Source: Eoetvoesiella caeni (GTDB lineage Bacteria > Pseudomonadota > Gammaproteobacteria > Burkholderiales > Burkholderiaceae_B). Taken from it: a stretch of 64,000 nucleotides of DNA. The stretch is from NCBI RefSeq assembly GCF_003315175.1, contig NZ_QNRQ01000011.1, forward strand, positions 84,440-148,439, written 5' to 3'. Positions 42,966-50,645 of the stretch are shown one piece after another (the first letter of the stretch is position 1; each line of letters opens with the position of its first letter). The notes under the pieces are model-generated. The model saw only the letters and a program-made list of their open reading frames with translations. It was not told the DNA's origin and made no database searches. A program made the translations under genes and the position numbers.

Positions 42966-43321
42966 GATCGTGCTCCGGTTGCACGGGCGGAATTGCCCGG
43001 AACCGGCGCCAGCACGGCGCAGCGCAAGCAGTCAGGGGTCGCAGACGGCCGCGGCCGCAAGCGTGCAGGCACGCGCAGCCCTTGACGGCGAGAACGCCGT
43101 GGTAAGGTGAAGGGAAACAGCAAGACCGCCCATCCCACTTCCCACGAAGGCACGGATGGGCAAGCGGAGCGCGCAGGCCCTCAAGGGCCGGAGGCGTCAG
43201 GGATCAAAGCCGGATGGCCGCGATTCGGTACGAAGCGCGGGGCGCAGCCCGCGAGCCCGACGGCGGAACGCCGGGACGCAGAGATACCACGATCAGGACT
43301 GCTTGTTATCTGTCTTGCGTT
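42966..43321. other. Leader half of repeat A and junction to the cargo
   Basis: No supported gene. To about 43281 it matches 49118-49472, including GCAAGCGGAGCGCGCAG at 43160. Beyond that, homology to unit B ends and a short unique stretch leads into the DUF1016 remnant, marking a recombination or insertion junction. Confidence 0.65.
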
Positions 43322-43474
43322 GCTCAGGCAATCGGCGACGTGGATGCCCGACCTGTTCAGATCCAGCAATTCGATTTGCCCTGAATTCTTGCTGGCGCAA
43401 AAAAAAATGCCGAACGATGATGCTTCTTCCGGCTCACGTTCGAACTTATCGAGCCAGCGCAATTCAGCGCGCAC
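43322..43474 (-). pseudogene. Truncated DUF1016 (YhcG-type) nuclease remnant
   Basis: The frame reads LRWLDKFEREPEEASSFGIF then FCASKNSGQIELLDLNRSGI and HVADCL. This matches the C-terminal signature of DUF1016 PD-(D/E)XK nucleases (LRWL.K.ER.P.E....G...CA.K..EQ.ELL.L..SGI.VA..L). Everything upstream (the catalytic domain) is missing, and downstream the frame runs into repeat A. Only about 51 codons are recognisable. A complete, different member of the same family stands beside radC copy B (49476-50645), so this remnant shows that copy A once had its own DUF1016 neighbour. Confidence 0.65.
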
Positions 43475-43486
43475 ATGACGGCCGCA

Positions 43487-45490
43487 CTAGATTCCAAGTT
43501 TCTGAAAGAATATCTGACTGCGCATCTTCGCGTCTTTCAGCACCTTGTCCCAGCTTATGACCTCAACATAGAGATTGATGTTGCCCATCCACTGGAACCA
43601 GCCGAGCCTGTCGGGCATGGGCGTAAAGTTCTTCTCGCGCTCAAGCCAGGTTTCTACCTTGGCCGTCAGATCGCACACAATGTAGCCGTAGAACGGTGTG
43701 TTCTCAGCAACAAGTATCTTGCGGCCTTCGGGTGTCTTGTACTTGCCGTCCCGGATGTCGTTCACGTAGCGCACGATCTGCTGGACCGGGTCCTCTCGGG
43801 AGGACGGGTTCACGAAGTCGTCACGCTGAGGCTTCTTGAACTCGAAGATCGTAATCGGGTTGCTCGCTTCGTTATCGCCTCGGAACAGTACCCGCTTGTT
43901 GTAGACCAACAGGTCAGGACGATCAGTATTCCCACCGTTGAGGGGGAGGTCAGAGGAAACGTAGGTGGTGAAATTCAGCCTTTCGTCTACGATCCAGAGA
44001 TTGTGATCGTGAAAGGACGTGATATCGGTGTCACCCTTGCGTGGAAAGATGATGTCGTGGACCACACCTTCGGAGGAATACGTTCCAGATTCATCTGTTT
44101 CAAGGCTCTTGCCGAAGATGTCTAGGATTTTTCGGCGTAATGCGATGTAGTGAATCAGATCATTCTTGCTGGTGCCGGAGATTTTATTGACGATCTCGAT
44201 CACGCTGTCCTGCACATTCTCGAAATTTGTCTCGGCCATCAGCTTCGCTACATCGCGCTTGATGGCGATCTCCTGCGCAAACTTCTCCTTCTGCAACCGC
44301 GTTTCGATCTCTTCATTGCTTGGGTTATAGGGCATCCCGCTCAGGTCGATCTTTTCCAGGATGGCCTTGTGCCACGGCGCTTCTTCATCGACGTAGGACT
44401 GCACACGCTCTTTCTTCTTTTCCTGCCGGAACGTGATATCTGCACCCATCGCCTCACGGGCGATCGTGGCAGCGTCCTGCTCAATCTGGGTTTGCCCAAT
44501 TCCGAGAATCAGGTCGCTGTCCATTTGAAACTCAAACCCGCCTCGCTCCAGCGAAACATTCCGGTCGAGATAGGGTCCGAATACGTAAGCTTTGATGATG
44601 TAATTGCGTGTGCTGTCTACTTCACCGTTTCGATCTTTCTCTAAGAACTCGTCTACGAACTCTGGGATGTATTTGTGGATCGCAGACCCTGAGACTTCCC
44701 GCTTATGCGCGACAAGGCTGATTCGGCTTTTCTGGTTGCGCGGGGAGTAGAGTTTAAACACGCGGACCAGGAACTCCTCTTCCGTATCGGAAGCCTTGAG
44801 CGTGAAGGTCTTGCGATCAATGCCGATCTCCCGGATGACGGCAGACAATTCGTTGCTCACGAAATCGTTCAAGCGGATCGCGCTACTCCCGTCCTGCTCC
44901 GAAAGAACAATGTCGGGGCAGACGTAATCCTGCGTGATGAAATACGGCAGCAGCCGCTCCACGAGGCTGCGGGCGATGGTCGAAAGCTTCTTGTCGAAGG
45001 CGCGTCCCGTCTTCAGAGGCGCCAGAGTGACCACAGTGCCAGTGTCCTGCTTGTCGCTTGGTGTGACCTTCTCGCGCACGATAATCTCGTGTTCCTTGCC
45101 CATTGAGAAGCTGCGTGCTTTAAGGACGGCACCATCGCGATAGATACTCTTGACGTGCAGGTCCTCGAAATATTTAAGTCCAGTGAAACGGCCGAATCCC
45201 TTACCGCCTTCGGCAATCTTGAGGTCGGTGTAGAGCGTGTCGAAGGAGTTGCGGTGCGCGTCATTAAAGCCGATACCGTTATCCTCGATGTCGAAGCCTG
45301 TGACCTCCGGTAAGCTTCCATCCAGCTCGACCTGAGCGTTCCGTTGCGTGCGGACCTGGACTTTCCCATCTTTGCGGCCAGCCTCGTCAATTGCCTGAAT
45401 GGCGTTAACGATCATCTCGACAACGGGCGTGTAGACGGTCGTGTTCGCTCGAATATTCTCGACGGCGCGTTTGATATTTACGTTGCTCAT
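43487..45490 (-). CDS. GHKL (HSP90-like) ATPase fused to a PD-(D/E)XK-type nuclease domain
   Basis: 667 residues. N-terminal Bergerat ATP fold: TPVVEMIVNAIQAIDEAG (E25, N29), the FDIEDNGIGFND box (D70-x-G72-x-G74), KIAEGGKGFGRFTGLKYF lid and DTGTVVTLAPL. A helical middle region follows. The C-terminal part has TDRPDLLVYNKRVLFRG (D526), ITIFEFKKPQRDDF (E550-x-K552) and VQQIVRYV, the D...ExK...Q signature of restriction-type nucleases. So an ATP-driven clamp-like module is joined to a probable nuclease. The ATG overlaps the upstream ATPase gene by 4 nt. I do not recognise a named system with this pair. Lower GC than the trb genes suggests separate transfer. Confidence 0.8.
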   Translation of the reverse strand: MSNVNIKRAVENIRANTTVYTPVVEMIVNAIQAIDEAGRKDGKVQVRTQRNAQVELDGSLPEVTGFDIEDNGIGFNDAHRNSFDTLYTDLKIAEGGKGFGRFTGLKYFEDLHVKSIYRDGAVLKARSFSMGKEHEIIVREKVTPSDKQDTGTVVTLAPLKTGRAFDKKLSTIARSLVERLLPYFITQDYVCPDIVLSEQDGSSAIRLNDFVSNELSAVIREIGIDRKTFTLKASDTEEEFLVRVFKLYSPRNQKSRISLVAHKREVSGSAIHKYIPEFVDEFLEKDRNGEVDSTRNYIIKAYVFGPYLDRNVSLERGGFEFQMDSDLILGIGQTQIEQDAATIAREAMGADITFRQEKKKERVQSYVDEEAPWHKAILEKIDLSGMPYNPSNEEIETRLQKEKFAQEIAIKRDVAKLMAETNFENVQDSVIEIVNKISGTSKNDLIHYIALRRKILDIFGKSLETDESGTYSSEGVVHDIIFPRKGDTDITSFHDHNLWIVDERLNFTTYVSSDLPLNGGNTDRPDLLVYNKRVLFRGDNEASNPITIFEFKKPQRDDFVNPSSREDPVQQIVRYVNDIRDGKYKTPEGRKILVAENTPFYGYIVCDLTAKVETWLEREKNFTPMPDRLGWFQWMGNINLYVEVISWDKVLKDAKMRSQIFFQKLGI

Positions 45491-48105
45491 GCGGATGCGG
45501 TCTCAATGGGTTTTTTGCGGCGCTTACGTATCGCCGTTACCCAGTTTTCCAAAGCTTCGATGTCGGCCTTGAGTTCTGCCGGACCGGGTACCGGCGCACG
45601 AGCCGCCGCGGCTTGATCATGGCCAGGCAGCCATTTCGAGCATTTCGTCATAGCCGCCTCGACGGTCTTGCAGTCCTCGGGAGTGATGTCGGCGATCTGA
45701 GAAACTTGTTGTGTCTGAACACTCGGCCTATAGCGTTCGACCACGCCGCCCAATAGGACTTCTTCGAGGGCGCGCTCCCATGCTTCCCGCAGCAAACCGT
45801 AAAGATACTTGGCGTCTTTCTCGTAGGCGTCCTGATGACCGTCACGAGAAAGCTTGTCGGCGGCTTGCCAGCCGCTTTTCAGGTAGCCGATCTTTTTCTT
45901 GACCGGCAGCGCAACCCACGGAAGCTCTTCCGCACACACGCCTGCACCCTTGGAAAGGAACCGGACGTGTTGGTCAAACTGATCGACGCCCAGCTCTTCC
46001 GCGAATTGCTTTAGGAGCAGCAGGAAGACGACATCGTGGGTGAAAACGATAACCTGCCGGGTGTTGGCCTCCAACACCAAGCGCCGAGCCACACCCTGAC
46101 GCCATTGGTAATCAAGCGAGGACACAGGATCATCGAACACGATGCCAGAGAGGTCATCAGCAGTGCTGAGTTCCGCAAAGAATGCGGCGATGGATAGGCA
46201 GCGCTGCTCGCCCTCGCTCACAACTTTTGGCAAGTCAACGCCAGGTGCGCGCGTAAGAGCAAGCTTGTGGTAGAAAACGCCGTCCGCACCGCCAAGTTCC
46301 TTTAACTCGACCTCGACGTGACCGAAAGACAGATTGACCAGTTCATCTTTAAAACTCTGCTTGAGCTTCTGCGATACGACAGCCTTCGTAACAGCAGTGC
46401 TCTTCTGCGTAATCACCTGTGTCTTGGTTTCGTCAATGCACAGCCCATAAGCGGCGTACTTCTTCCGACGCTCGATATCATCAAGAACAGTCTGTTGATG
46501 TGCTGCCAGAATTTTACGGGCACGCAACTCCTGTACTTCGGTGGTCATGCGCTTGCGGGTTTCATCGGTAGCGCTGGTGCGCAGCGTCTTGATCCGGGCC
46601 TCGATTTCCCCGGCCAGCGCCTCGGCGTCACGAGAGGCCGACACGAGGGCGGGACACTCGGGGGCCAGGTCCTTGTCTTCGGCGATGGCTGCGGTGACAG
46701 TCCTACGGCGGTTCTCGTTGGCTGAAAGCGCTGCGGCTATTGCGTCCGCAACGGCCTCATGCTCGATGCGGATTTCCTTGAGCGCTTCGTCAACGGCTTC
46801 GGTTGTCGTCCTGAGATCAGTGAAGCCCTTTCGCAAACGTGCGAACTTCTCCCTGATCTGCCGGAGTTCACGTTCCGTTGTCGAAGCCACGAACGCTTCA
46901 AATTGGCTGAGCCTATGGGATGCTGCGTGATCGAGATCCTGTTGGCACAGGACGCAATGAGCGCCGTCTTTTACGACCGGATATGCCTTGTCTGGATAGG
47001 CTAACTCCTGCGAGAACTGACGCGCCGCTTCCCAAAGCGCGATCCAGGGATCGGTGCCGGTTCCAGGCAGCACCCCTTCGGGAAATGTTGCCTCCCGCAG
47101 CCGTTTTGCTTCCTCGCTCTTGCGGCGGCCTTCTGTCCGTGCATCGAACACGGCAGCCACGGCCTCCACCGAAAGCGCCGCTTCCACCTCCTTGAGGTGC
47201 CGGGCCAGTGTCTGAACCCGACCCGCGCGCAGGGTGAGTTGCCGGATCAGCTTTTCGGGATCATTGGCCTGCAAGTCGAGCAGCGACTTCTCCAGAAGCG
47301 CAAGCCGAGCCTCGTCCTCCGGGGAGAGACGCGCGAGTGCCTCTACGGCGTCCAGCTTGGTAAGGGAGCTAATGTTCGTTAGAAACTTCGCAATTGCTGT
47401 ACCTTCGGGGACCTGTGCCTGAACAGCGGTGAGAGCGTTTGACGCAAGAGCGCGCTGTTCGCTTTCGAGTTCTGCGCGAACGGCCTTACACGCCTTCACG
47501 AGCTTGTCGAACAGGTCCAAGCCGAAGGGCCGGAAGGCAACATCGGTTTTTTCGGTCAGGTAGACGGAAGCGCACTGTGTATCGAATACGCTCACACGCG
47601 AAACGAACTCATCCTCACCGGTTCCGGTCCATTCCCGTGGTTCAGGCTCAGCTCCGATCTTGTACTTGATCGCAACCACCGGCGCGAGCGGTGCTGTGCC
47701 GGAGACAACATTGCCCAGGATTTTCTCTTGCCCCCGCGCCCGGCAGGCACCCTTGAGGATTCGGATATAGCCCGTCTTGCCTGCGCCGTTATCACCATAA
47801 ACCACGGTGAGACCGGGTGCGAACTTGAGTGTCTGGTCCTCGGCCAGCGCATTCACACCGCGATGATGGAAGATTGATACCAGAGAAACAGGGGCAGCAC
47901 CCGCTGTTGTGTCGGACACATGCTCCTTGGCGAAGTGCGCGATTTCCTGCTCCTCAGCGAGGCCATGCGCACTCTTGCAAACCTCGGTAAGTGCGCGGAT
48001 GTCATCGTCGAAGAGTTCTCCATTGAGTACGAGCCGACGCAGCGCGTCGCGTTGCCACGCTGGACGGCCTTGAGACCATTCAAGTATTTCTTGTAGGACC
48101 GTCAT
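45487..48105 (-). CDS. Zinc-hook ABC-type ATPase of the AAA_13/RloC-like class
   Basis: 872 residues. The N-terminal block IIEWSQ-like ILEWSQGRPAWQRDALRRLV is followed by Walker A VVYGDNGAGKTGYIRIL (about 102-117). A long coiled coil holds a CxxC hook (HCVLCQQDLDH, about 383-393). Then come the ABC signature VSEGEQRCLSIAAFFAEL (about 630), Walker B GIVFDDPVSSLD (about 650) and H-loop VIVFTHDVVFLLLL. This Rad50/RloC-like layout suggests a DNA-damage or phage sensor. Near the C-terminus R773-x3-E777 and H829 resemble the R-x3-E...H triad of PrrC/RloC anticodon nucleases, an inference only. GAGGGGAG ribosome site. It is co-translated with the GHKL gene. Confidence 0.82.
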   Translation of the reverse strand: MTVLQEILEWSQGRPAWQRDALRRLVLNGELFDDDIRALTEVCKSAHGLAEEQEIAHFAKEHVSDTTAGAAPVSLVSIFHHRGVNALAEDQTLKFAPGLTVVYGDNGAGKTGYIRILKGACRARGQEKILGNVVSGTAPLAPVVAIKYKIGAEPEPREWTGTGEDEFVSRVSVFDTQCASVYLTEKTDVAFRPFGLDLFDKLVKACKAVRAELESEQRALASNALTAVQAQVPEGTAIAKFLTNISSLTKLDAVEALARLSPEDEARLALLEKSLLDLQANDPEKLIRQLTLRAGRVQTLARHLKEVEAALSVEAVAAVFDARTEGRRKSEEAKRLREATFPEGVLPGTGTDPWIALWEAARQFSQELAYPDKAYPVVKDGAHCVLCQQDLDHAASHRLSQFEAFVASTTERELRQIREKFARLRKGFTDLRTTTEAVDEALKEIRIEHEAVADAIAAALSANENRRRTVTAAIAEDKDLAPECPALVSASRDAEALAGEIEARIKTLRTSATDETRKRMTTEVQELRARKILAAHQQTVLDDIERRKKYAAYGLCIDETKTQVITQKSTAVTKAVVSQKLKQSFKDELVNLSFGHVEVELKELGGADGVFYHKLALTRAPGVDLPKVVSEGEQRCLSIAAFFAELSTADDLSGIVFDDPVSSLDYQWRQGVARRLVLEANTRQVIVFTHDVVFLLLLKQFAEELGVDQFDQHVRFLSKGAGVCAEELPWVALPVKKKIGYLKSGWQAADKLSRDGHQDAYEKDAKYLYGLLREAWERALEEVLLGGVVERYRPSVQTQQVSQIADITPEDCKTVEAAMTKCSKWLPGHDQAAAARAPVPGPAELKADIEALENWVTAIRKRRKKPIETASA

Positions 48106-48158
48106 ACTCCCCTCGCTGCATTGCGTCCTTTATGGCATAGCCAATCTCATTGTTCGCT

Positions 48159-48350
48159 TCACCGTGTATCGTCCTCAATGGGCCGAAGAACCGTACCTTC
48201 AGGCTGATCCAGAAAGCGCCGGATGGCCAAGCGCACAACGTACTGGAGCGGCAACGGCGGACGTTGCGCTTCAGCCAGCTTGCGCAAAGCCTCGTAGTCC
48301 TCAGCATCAAGGGAGACTGTGAAGCGCTTGAGCGGTTGCGATTGAGGCAT
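48159..48350 (-). CDS. Small ribbon-helix-helix protein heading the cargo operon
   Basis: 63 residues (MPQSQPLKRFTVSLDAEDYE then ALRKLAEAQRPPLPLQYVVR and LAIRRFLDQPEG). A beta strand followed by two helices, as in Arc/CopG regulators; KRFTVSLD is the typical strand. It precedes the zinc-hook ATPase gene by 53 bp on the same strand, so it is a plausible autorepressor. ATG at 48350 lacks a clear ribosome site; a TTG at 48368 is an alternative. After its stop another frame stays open to 48080 (ending NEIGYAIKDAMQRGEY...), which might be a frameshifted tail or chance. Confidence 0.65.
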   Translation of the reverse strand: MPQSQPLKRFTVSLDAEDYEALRKLAEAQRPPLPLQYVVRLAIRRFLDQPEGTVLRPIEDDTR

Positions 48351-48585
48351 AAGCGTCGGACCAACCAATATGAAACTCGATCACCAGCTTACACCGAAAT
48401 GCACCAAAACGCACCGAAGCGTCAAGGCGCGCCGATGCGGACTACAGTCGCGGATCAGATGATGAGCGAGGGAAGATAGAAGTTCTGGCAACGGCCGTAG
48501 ATGGCGCAGACCCCGTGCAAGCGAAGCGCGCAGCGCCGCAGGCGCGAAGGCTCATGGGGCCGGAGAGTTCGACATAAGGCGCAGC

Positions 48586-48606
48586 AAAAAGGGGGCCGAA
48601 ACCCCC
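48586..48606 (-). terminator. Terminator of radC copy B
   Basis: Read leftward: GGGGG-TTTCGG-CCCCC followed by TTTTT, immediately after the radC stop. Counterpart of the terminator at 42433-42457. Confidence 0.8.
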
Positions 48607-48610
48607 GGGA

Positions 48611-49117
48611 TCACAACAGCCCCCGTTCGGCGAAGGACTCTGTGGACTCGCCACCGACGACGATGTGATCCAGTGTGCGCACGTCCACCAATGCCAGCGC
48701 CTCCTTGAGCCGCTGGGTTATCTGTCTGTCGGCCTGGCTTGGCTCGGGGTTCCCGCTCGGATGGTTGTGCGAGAAGATCACTGCCGCTGCGTTGAACCGC
48801 AGTGCCGTCTTCACGACTTCGCGCGGGTACACCGCCGCCGAGTCGATGGTGCCACGGAACAGCTCGGCGTACTCGATCAGCCGATGCTGGCTGTCGAGGA
48901 ACAGTGCCGCGAAGACTTCATACTCGAAGCCGGCCAGCTTGGTGCGCAGGTAGTCCTTGACCAGCGTCGGCGATGTGAACAGCGCACCGCGCGGGATCTT
49001 CTGGTCGATGACCTGGCGGGCCGCCTCCAGGATCTGATCGGCGGTGGCCAGCATGTAGCGCCCCTGGCTGTCACGCACCAGCAGCGAGGAATCGAAAGCG
49101 AGAGAGAGTTGCGACAT
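48611..49117 (-). CDS. radC: RadC/JAB-domain protein, copy B
   Basis: 168 residues with the intact IFSHNHPSGNPEPSQADRQI metal motif and VKDYLRTKLAGFEYEVFAAL. It is co-linear with copy A and identical to it in the last about 60 residues but for one conservative change. In its own context it precedes a complete DUF1016 nuclease and the integrase, which is the usual Tn4371 end arrangement, so copy B is probably the ancestral backbone gene. ATG at 49117. Function unproven. Confidence 0.9.
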   Translation of the reverse strand: MSQLSLAFDSSLLVRDSQGRYMLATADQILEAARQVIDQKIPRGALFTSPTLVKDYLRTKLAGFEYEVFAALFLDSQHRLIEYAELFRGTIDSAAVYPREVVKTALRFNAAAVIFSHNHPSGNPEPSQADRQITQRLKEALALVDVRTLDHIVVGGESTESFAERGLL

Positions 49118-49475
49118 GATCGTGCTCCGGTTGCTCGGGCGGAATTGCCCGGAACCGGCGCCAGCACGGCGCAGCGCAAGCTGTCACAGGGTCATGGACG
49201 GCCACGGCCGCAAGCGTGCAAGGCACGCGCAGCCCTTGACGGCGAGAACGCCGTGGTACGGTGATAGGGAACAGCAAGACCGCCCACCCCACCTCCAACG
49301 AAGGCACGGATGGGCAAGCGGAGCGCGCAGGCCCTCAAGGACCGGAGGCGTCAGCCGAGCAGAGCGAGGGAACGATGAAAGCCCGAATGAGGCGAGACTC
49401 GCGCAGCGAGGCTCGATGCGCAGCGCGACGGCGGCACGCCGGGACGCCGGGACGCCGGGACGCCGGGACGCACCG
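49118..49475. other. radC-B leader region with minisatellite
   Basis: 358 bp without a supported gene. It matches 42966-43281 of unit A and includes a structured 35-bp element (49314-49349). The end is a tandem octamer run (49441-49472) that abuts the DUF1016 stop codon. The radC promoter should lie in the left half. Confidence 0.6.
49441..49472 (+). repeat. Four tandem GGGACGCC octamers
   Basis: GGGACGCC repeated four times (last copy GGGACGCA), 3 bases before the DUF1016 stop. Unit A has only one such octamer at the matching place (about 43271), so the array expanded in B or contracted in A. Confidence 0.9.
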
Positions 49476-50645
49476 TTATCGCTTGCGAGTCTTGGGACGA
49501 ATCGTTGCGTGAGATTCCAGCAGACGCCGCGTGTTCTCCAATTCCTTTTGCAGCAGTTCGGCATCCGGCAACACGGTTCGATAGTTTGCTGCCATGACCT
49601 TGCTGGGCAAACCTTCCAACGCATACCGCGCCAAAGCGTGACCCTTGTCCGCGCACAGGATCAGACCCACGGGCGGGTTCTCGTCGTGAAACGTCCAGTG
49701 CTCCTTCGCATAGTTGCAGTACAAGTGCATCTGGCCCACATCGGCATGCGTCAGGGCACCGAGCTTCAAGTCAATGATGACGAGGCAGCGCAGCCGCCGA
49801 TGGAAGAACAGCAGATCGACCCGATACCAGGTCTGGTCGATGCGCAACCGCCGCTGTCGTCCAACAAATGTGAAGCCCTCACCGAGTTCGAGCAGGAAGT
49901 CTTGCAGCCGATGGATCAGGGCCTGTTCAAGATCGGACTCCGAATACTCGTCCTTGAGGTCCAGAAATTCCAGCACATACGGGTCTTTGATCGCGTCGTC
50001 GGGCGTGACGGCATCTTCCGGCTTCGGCACGGCGCCTTTGACCAGCATCGCCGTCTTGTTCTTCGACAGCGCCGTGCGTTCGTAGAACTGGCTGCCGATC
50101 TGCCGGTCGAGCTGGCGCACGCTCCAGCCACCGCGCAGGGCTTCGGCTTCATAGAACTGGCGGGCATGGTCGTCCTTGACTGACAGCAGCCGCACGTAGG
50201 CCGACCACGGCAGCGTGAAGGCGTGCGCCAGATCGGACAGGCTCAATTTCCCAGACACTGCCTGGGATTTCTCAGAAGCCACTTCGTTTCGCAATTTCCC
50301 AGACAGTGTCTGGGAAATCACCGAACGGGGATACGCGAGAAAGAAGCGCCGCATGTTCTCCAGGTTGTTGACACCGAAGCCCCGCCCGAACCGCCCAGTC
50401 AGGTCACTGGACAGCCGTTCGATCAACTGCTCGCCGTACCCCGCACGGCGCTTGCCCTGCTGCTCGGCTTCCACGATGCGGCGGCCAATTTCCCAATAGC
50501 TCGCCGTCATCAACGCATTGACGCTGCGTGCTGCCGCCTGGCGCGCGGCATCGAGCAATTCGACGATGCCGCTGTGGATGCCGGCATAGCCGGCTGGGAC
50601 GGCGGCGCCTTTCGCGGTCGTCGTGGAAAGCGTTCCCTTGCTCAT
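49476..50645 (-). CDS. DUF1016 (YhcG-type) PD-(D/E)XK nuclease
   Basis: 389 residues. The N-terminal DUF1016 helical domain (IVELLDAARQAAARSVNALM, ASYWEIGRRIVEAEQQGKRR, NLENMRRFFLAYP) is followed by the nuclease domain with RIDQTWYRVDLLFFHRRLRC, LVIIDLKLGALTHADVGQMH and YCNYAKEHWTFHDENPPVGL, giving D...D-x-K...Q. YhcG-like proteins are Holliday-junction-type or restriction-like nucleases and often occur in mobile elements and defence loci. The ATG overlaps the integrase stop by 4 nt, so it is co-transcribed with int. A remnant of a relative lies at 43322-43474. Confidence 0.88.
   Translation of the reverse strand: MSKGTLSTTTAKGAAVPAGYAGIHSGIVELLDAARQAAARSVNALMTASYWEIGRRIVEAEQQGKRRAGYGEQLIERLSSDLTGRFGRGFGVNNLENMRRFFLAYPRSVISQTLSGKLRNEVASEKSQAVSGKLSLSDLAHAFTLPWSAYVRLLSVKDDHARQFYEAEALRGGWSVRQLDRQIGSQFYERTALSKNKTAMLVKGAVPKPEDAVTPDDAIKDPYVLEFLDLKDEYSESDLEQALIHRLQDFLLELGEGFTFVGRQRRLRIDQTWYRVDLLFFHRRLRCLVIIDLKLGALTHADVGQMHLYCNYAKEHWTFHDENPPVGLILCADKGHALARYALEGLPSKVMAANYRTVLPDAELLQKELENTRRLLESHATIRPKTRKR

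Larger units (their letters stand above)
42185..43281. repeat. radC repeat unit A (about 1.1 kb)
   Basis: Comprises a structured non-coding trailer, radC and a non-coding leader. It aligns over its length with unit B at 48442-49472, e.g. CTACAGTCGCGGAT, TGATGAGCGAGGGAAGA and AACGCCGTGGTA at matching places in both. The trailer of A is longer by about 100 bp. Units A and B enclose the AAA/GHKL cargo. Confidence 0.85.
48442..49472. repeat. radC repeat unit B (about 1.0 kb)
   Basis: Second copy of the trailer-radC-leader unit, in the same orientation as unit A (42185-43281). Start CTACAGTCGCGGAT at 48442; it ends in an 8-bp tandem repeat. Structured 35-bp elements at 48517-48551 and 49314-49349. 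The non-coding parts are as conserved as the gene, arguing for segmental duplication or a sister-element recombination rather than independent capture. Confidence 0.85.
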
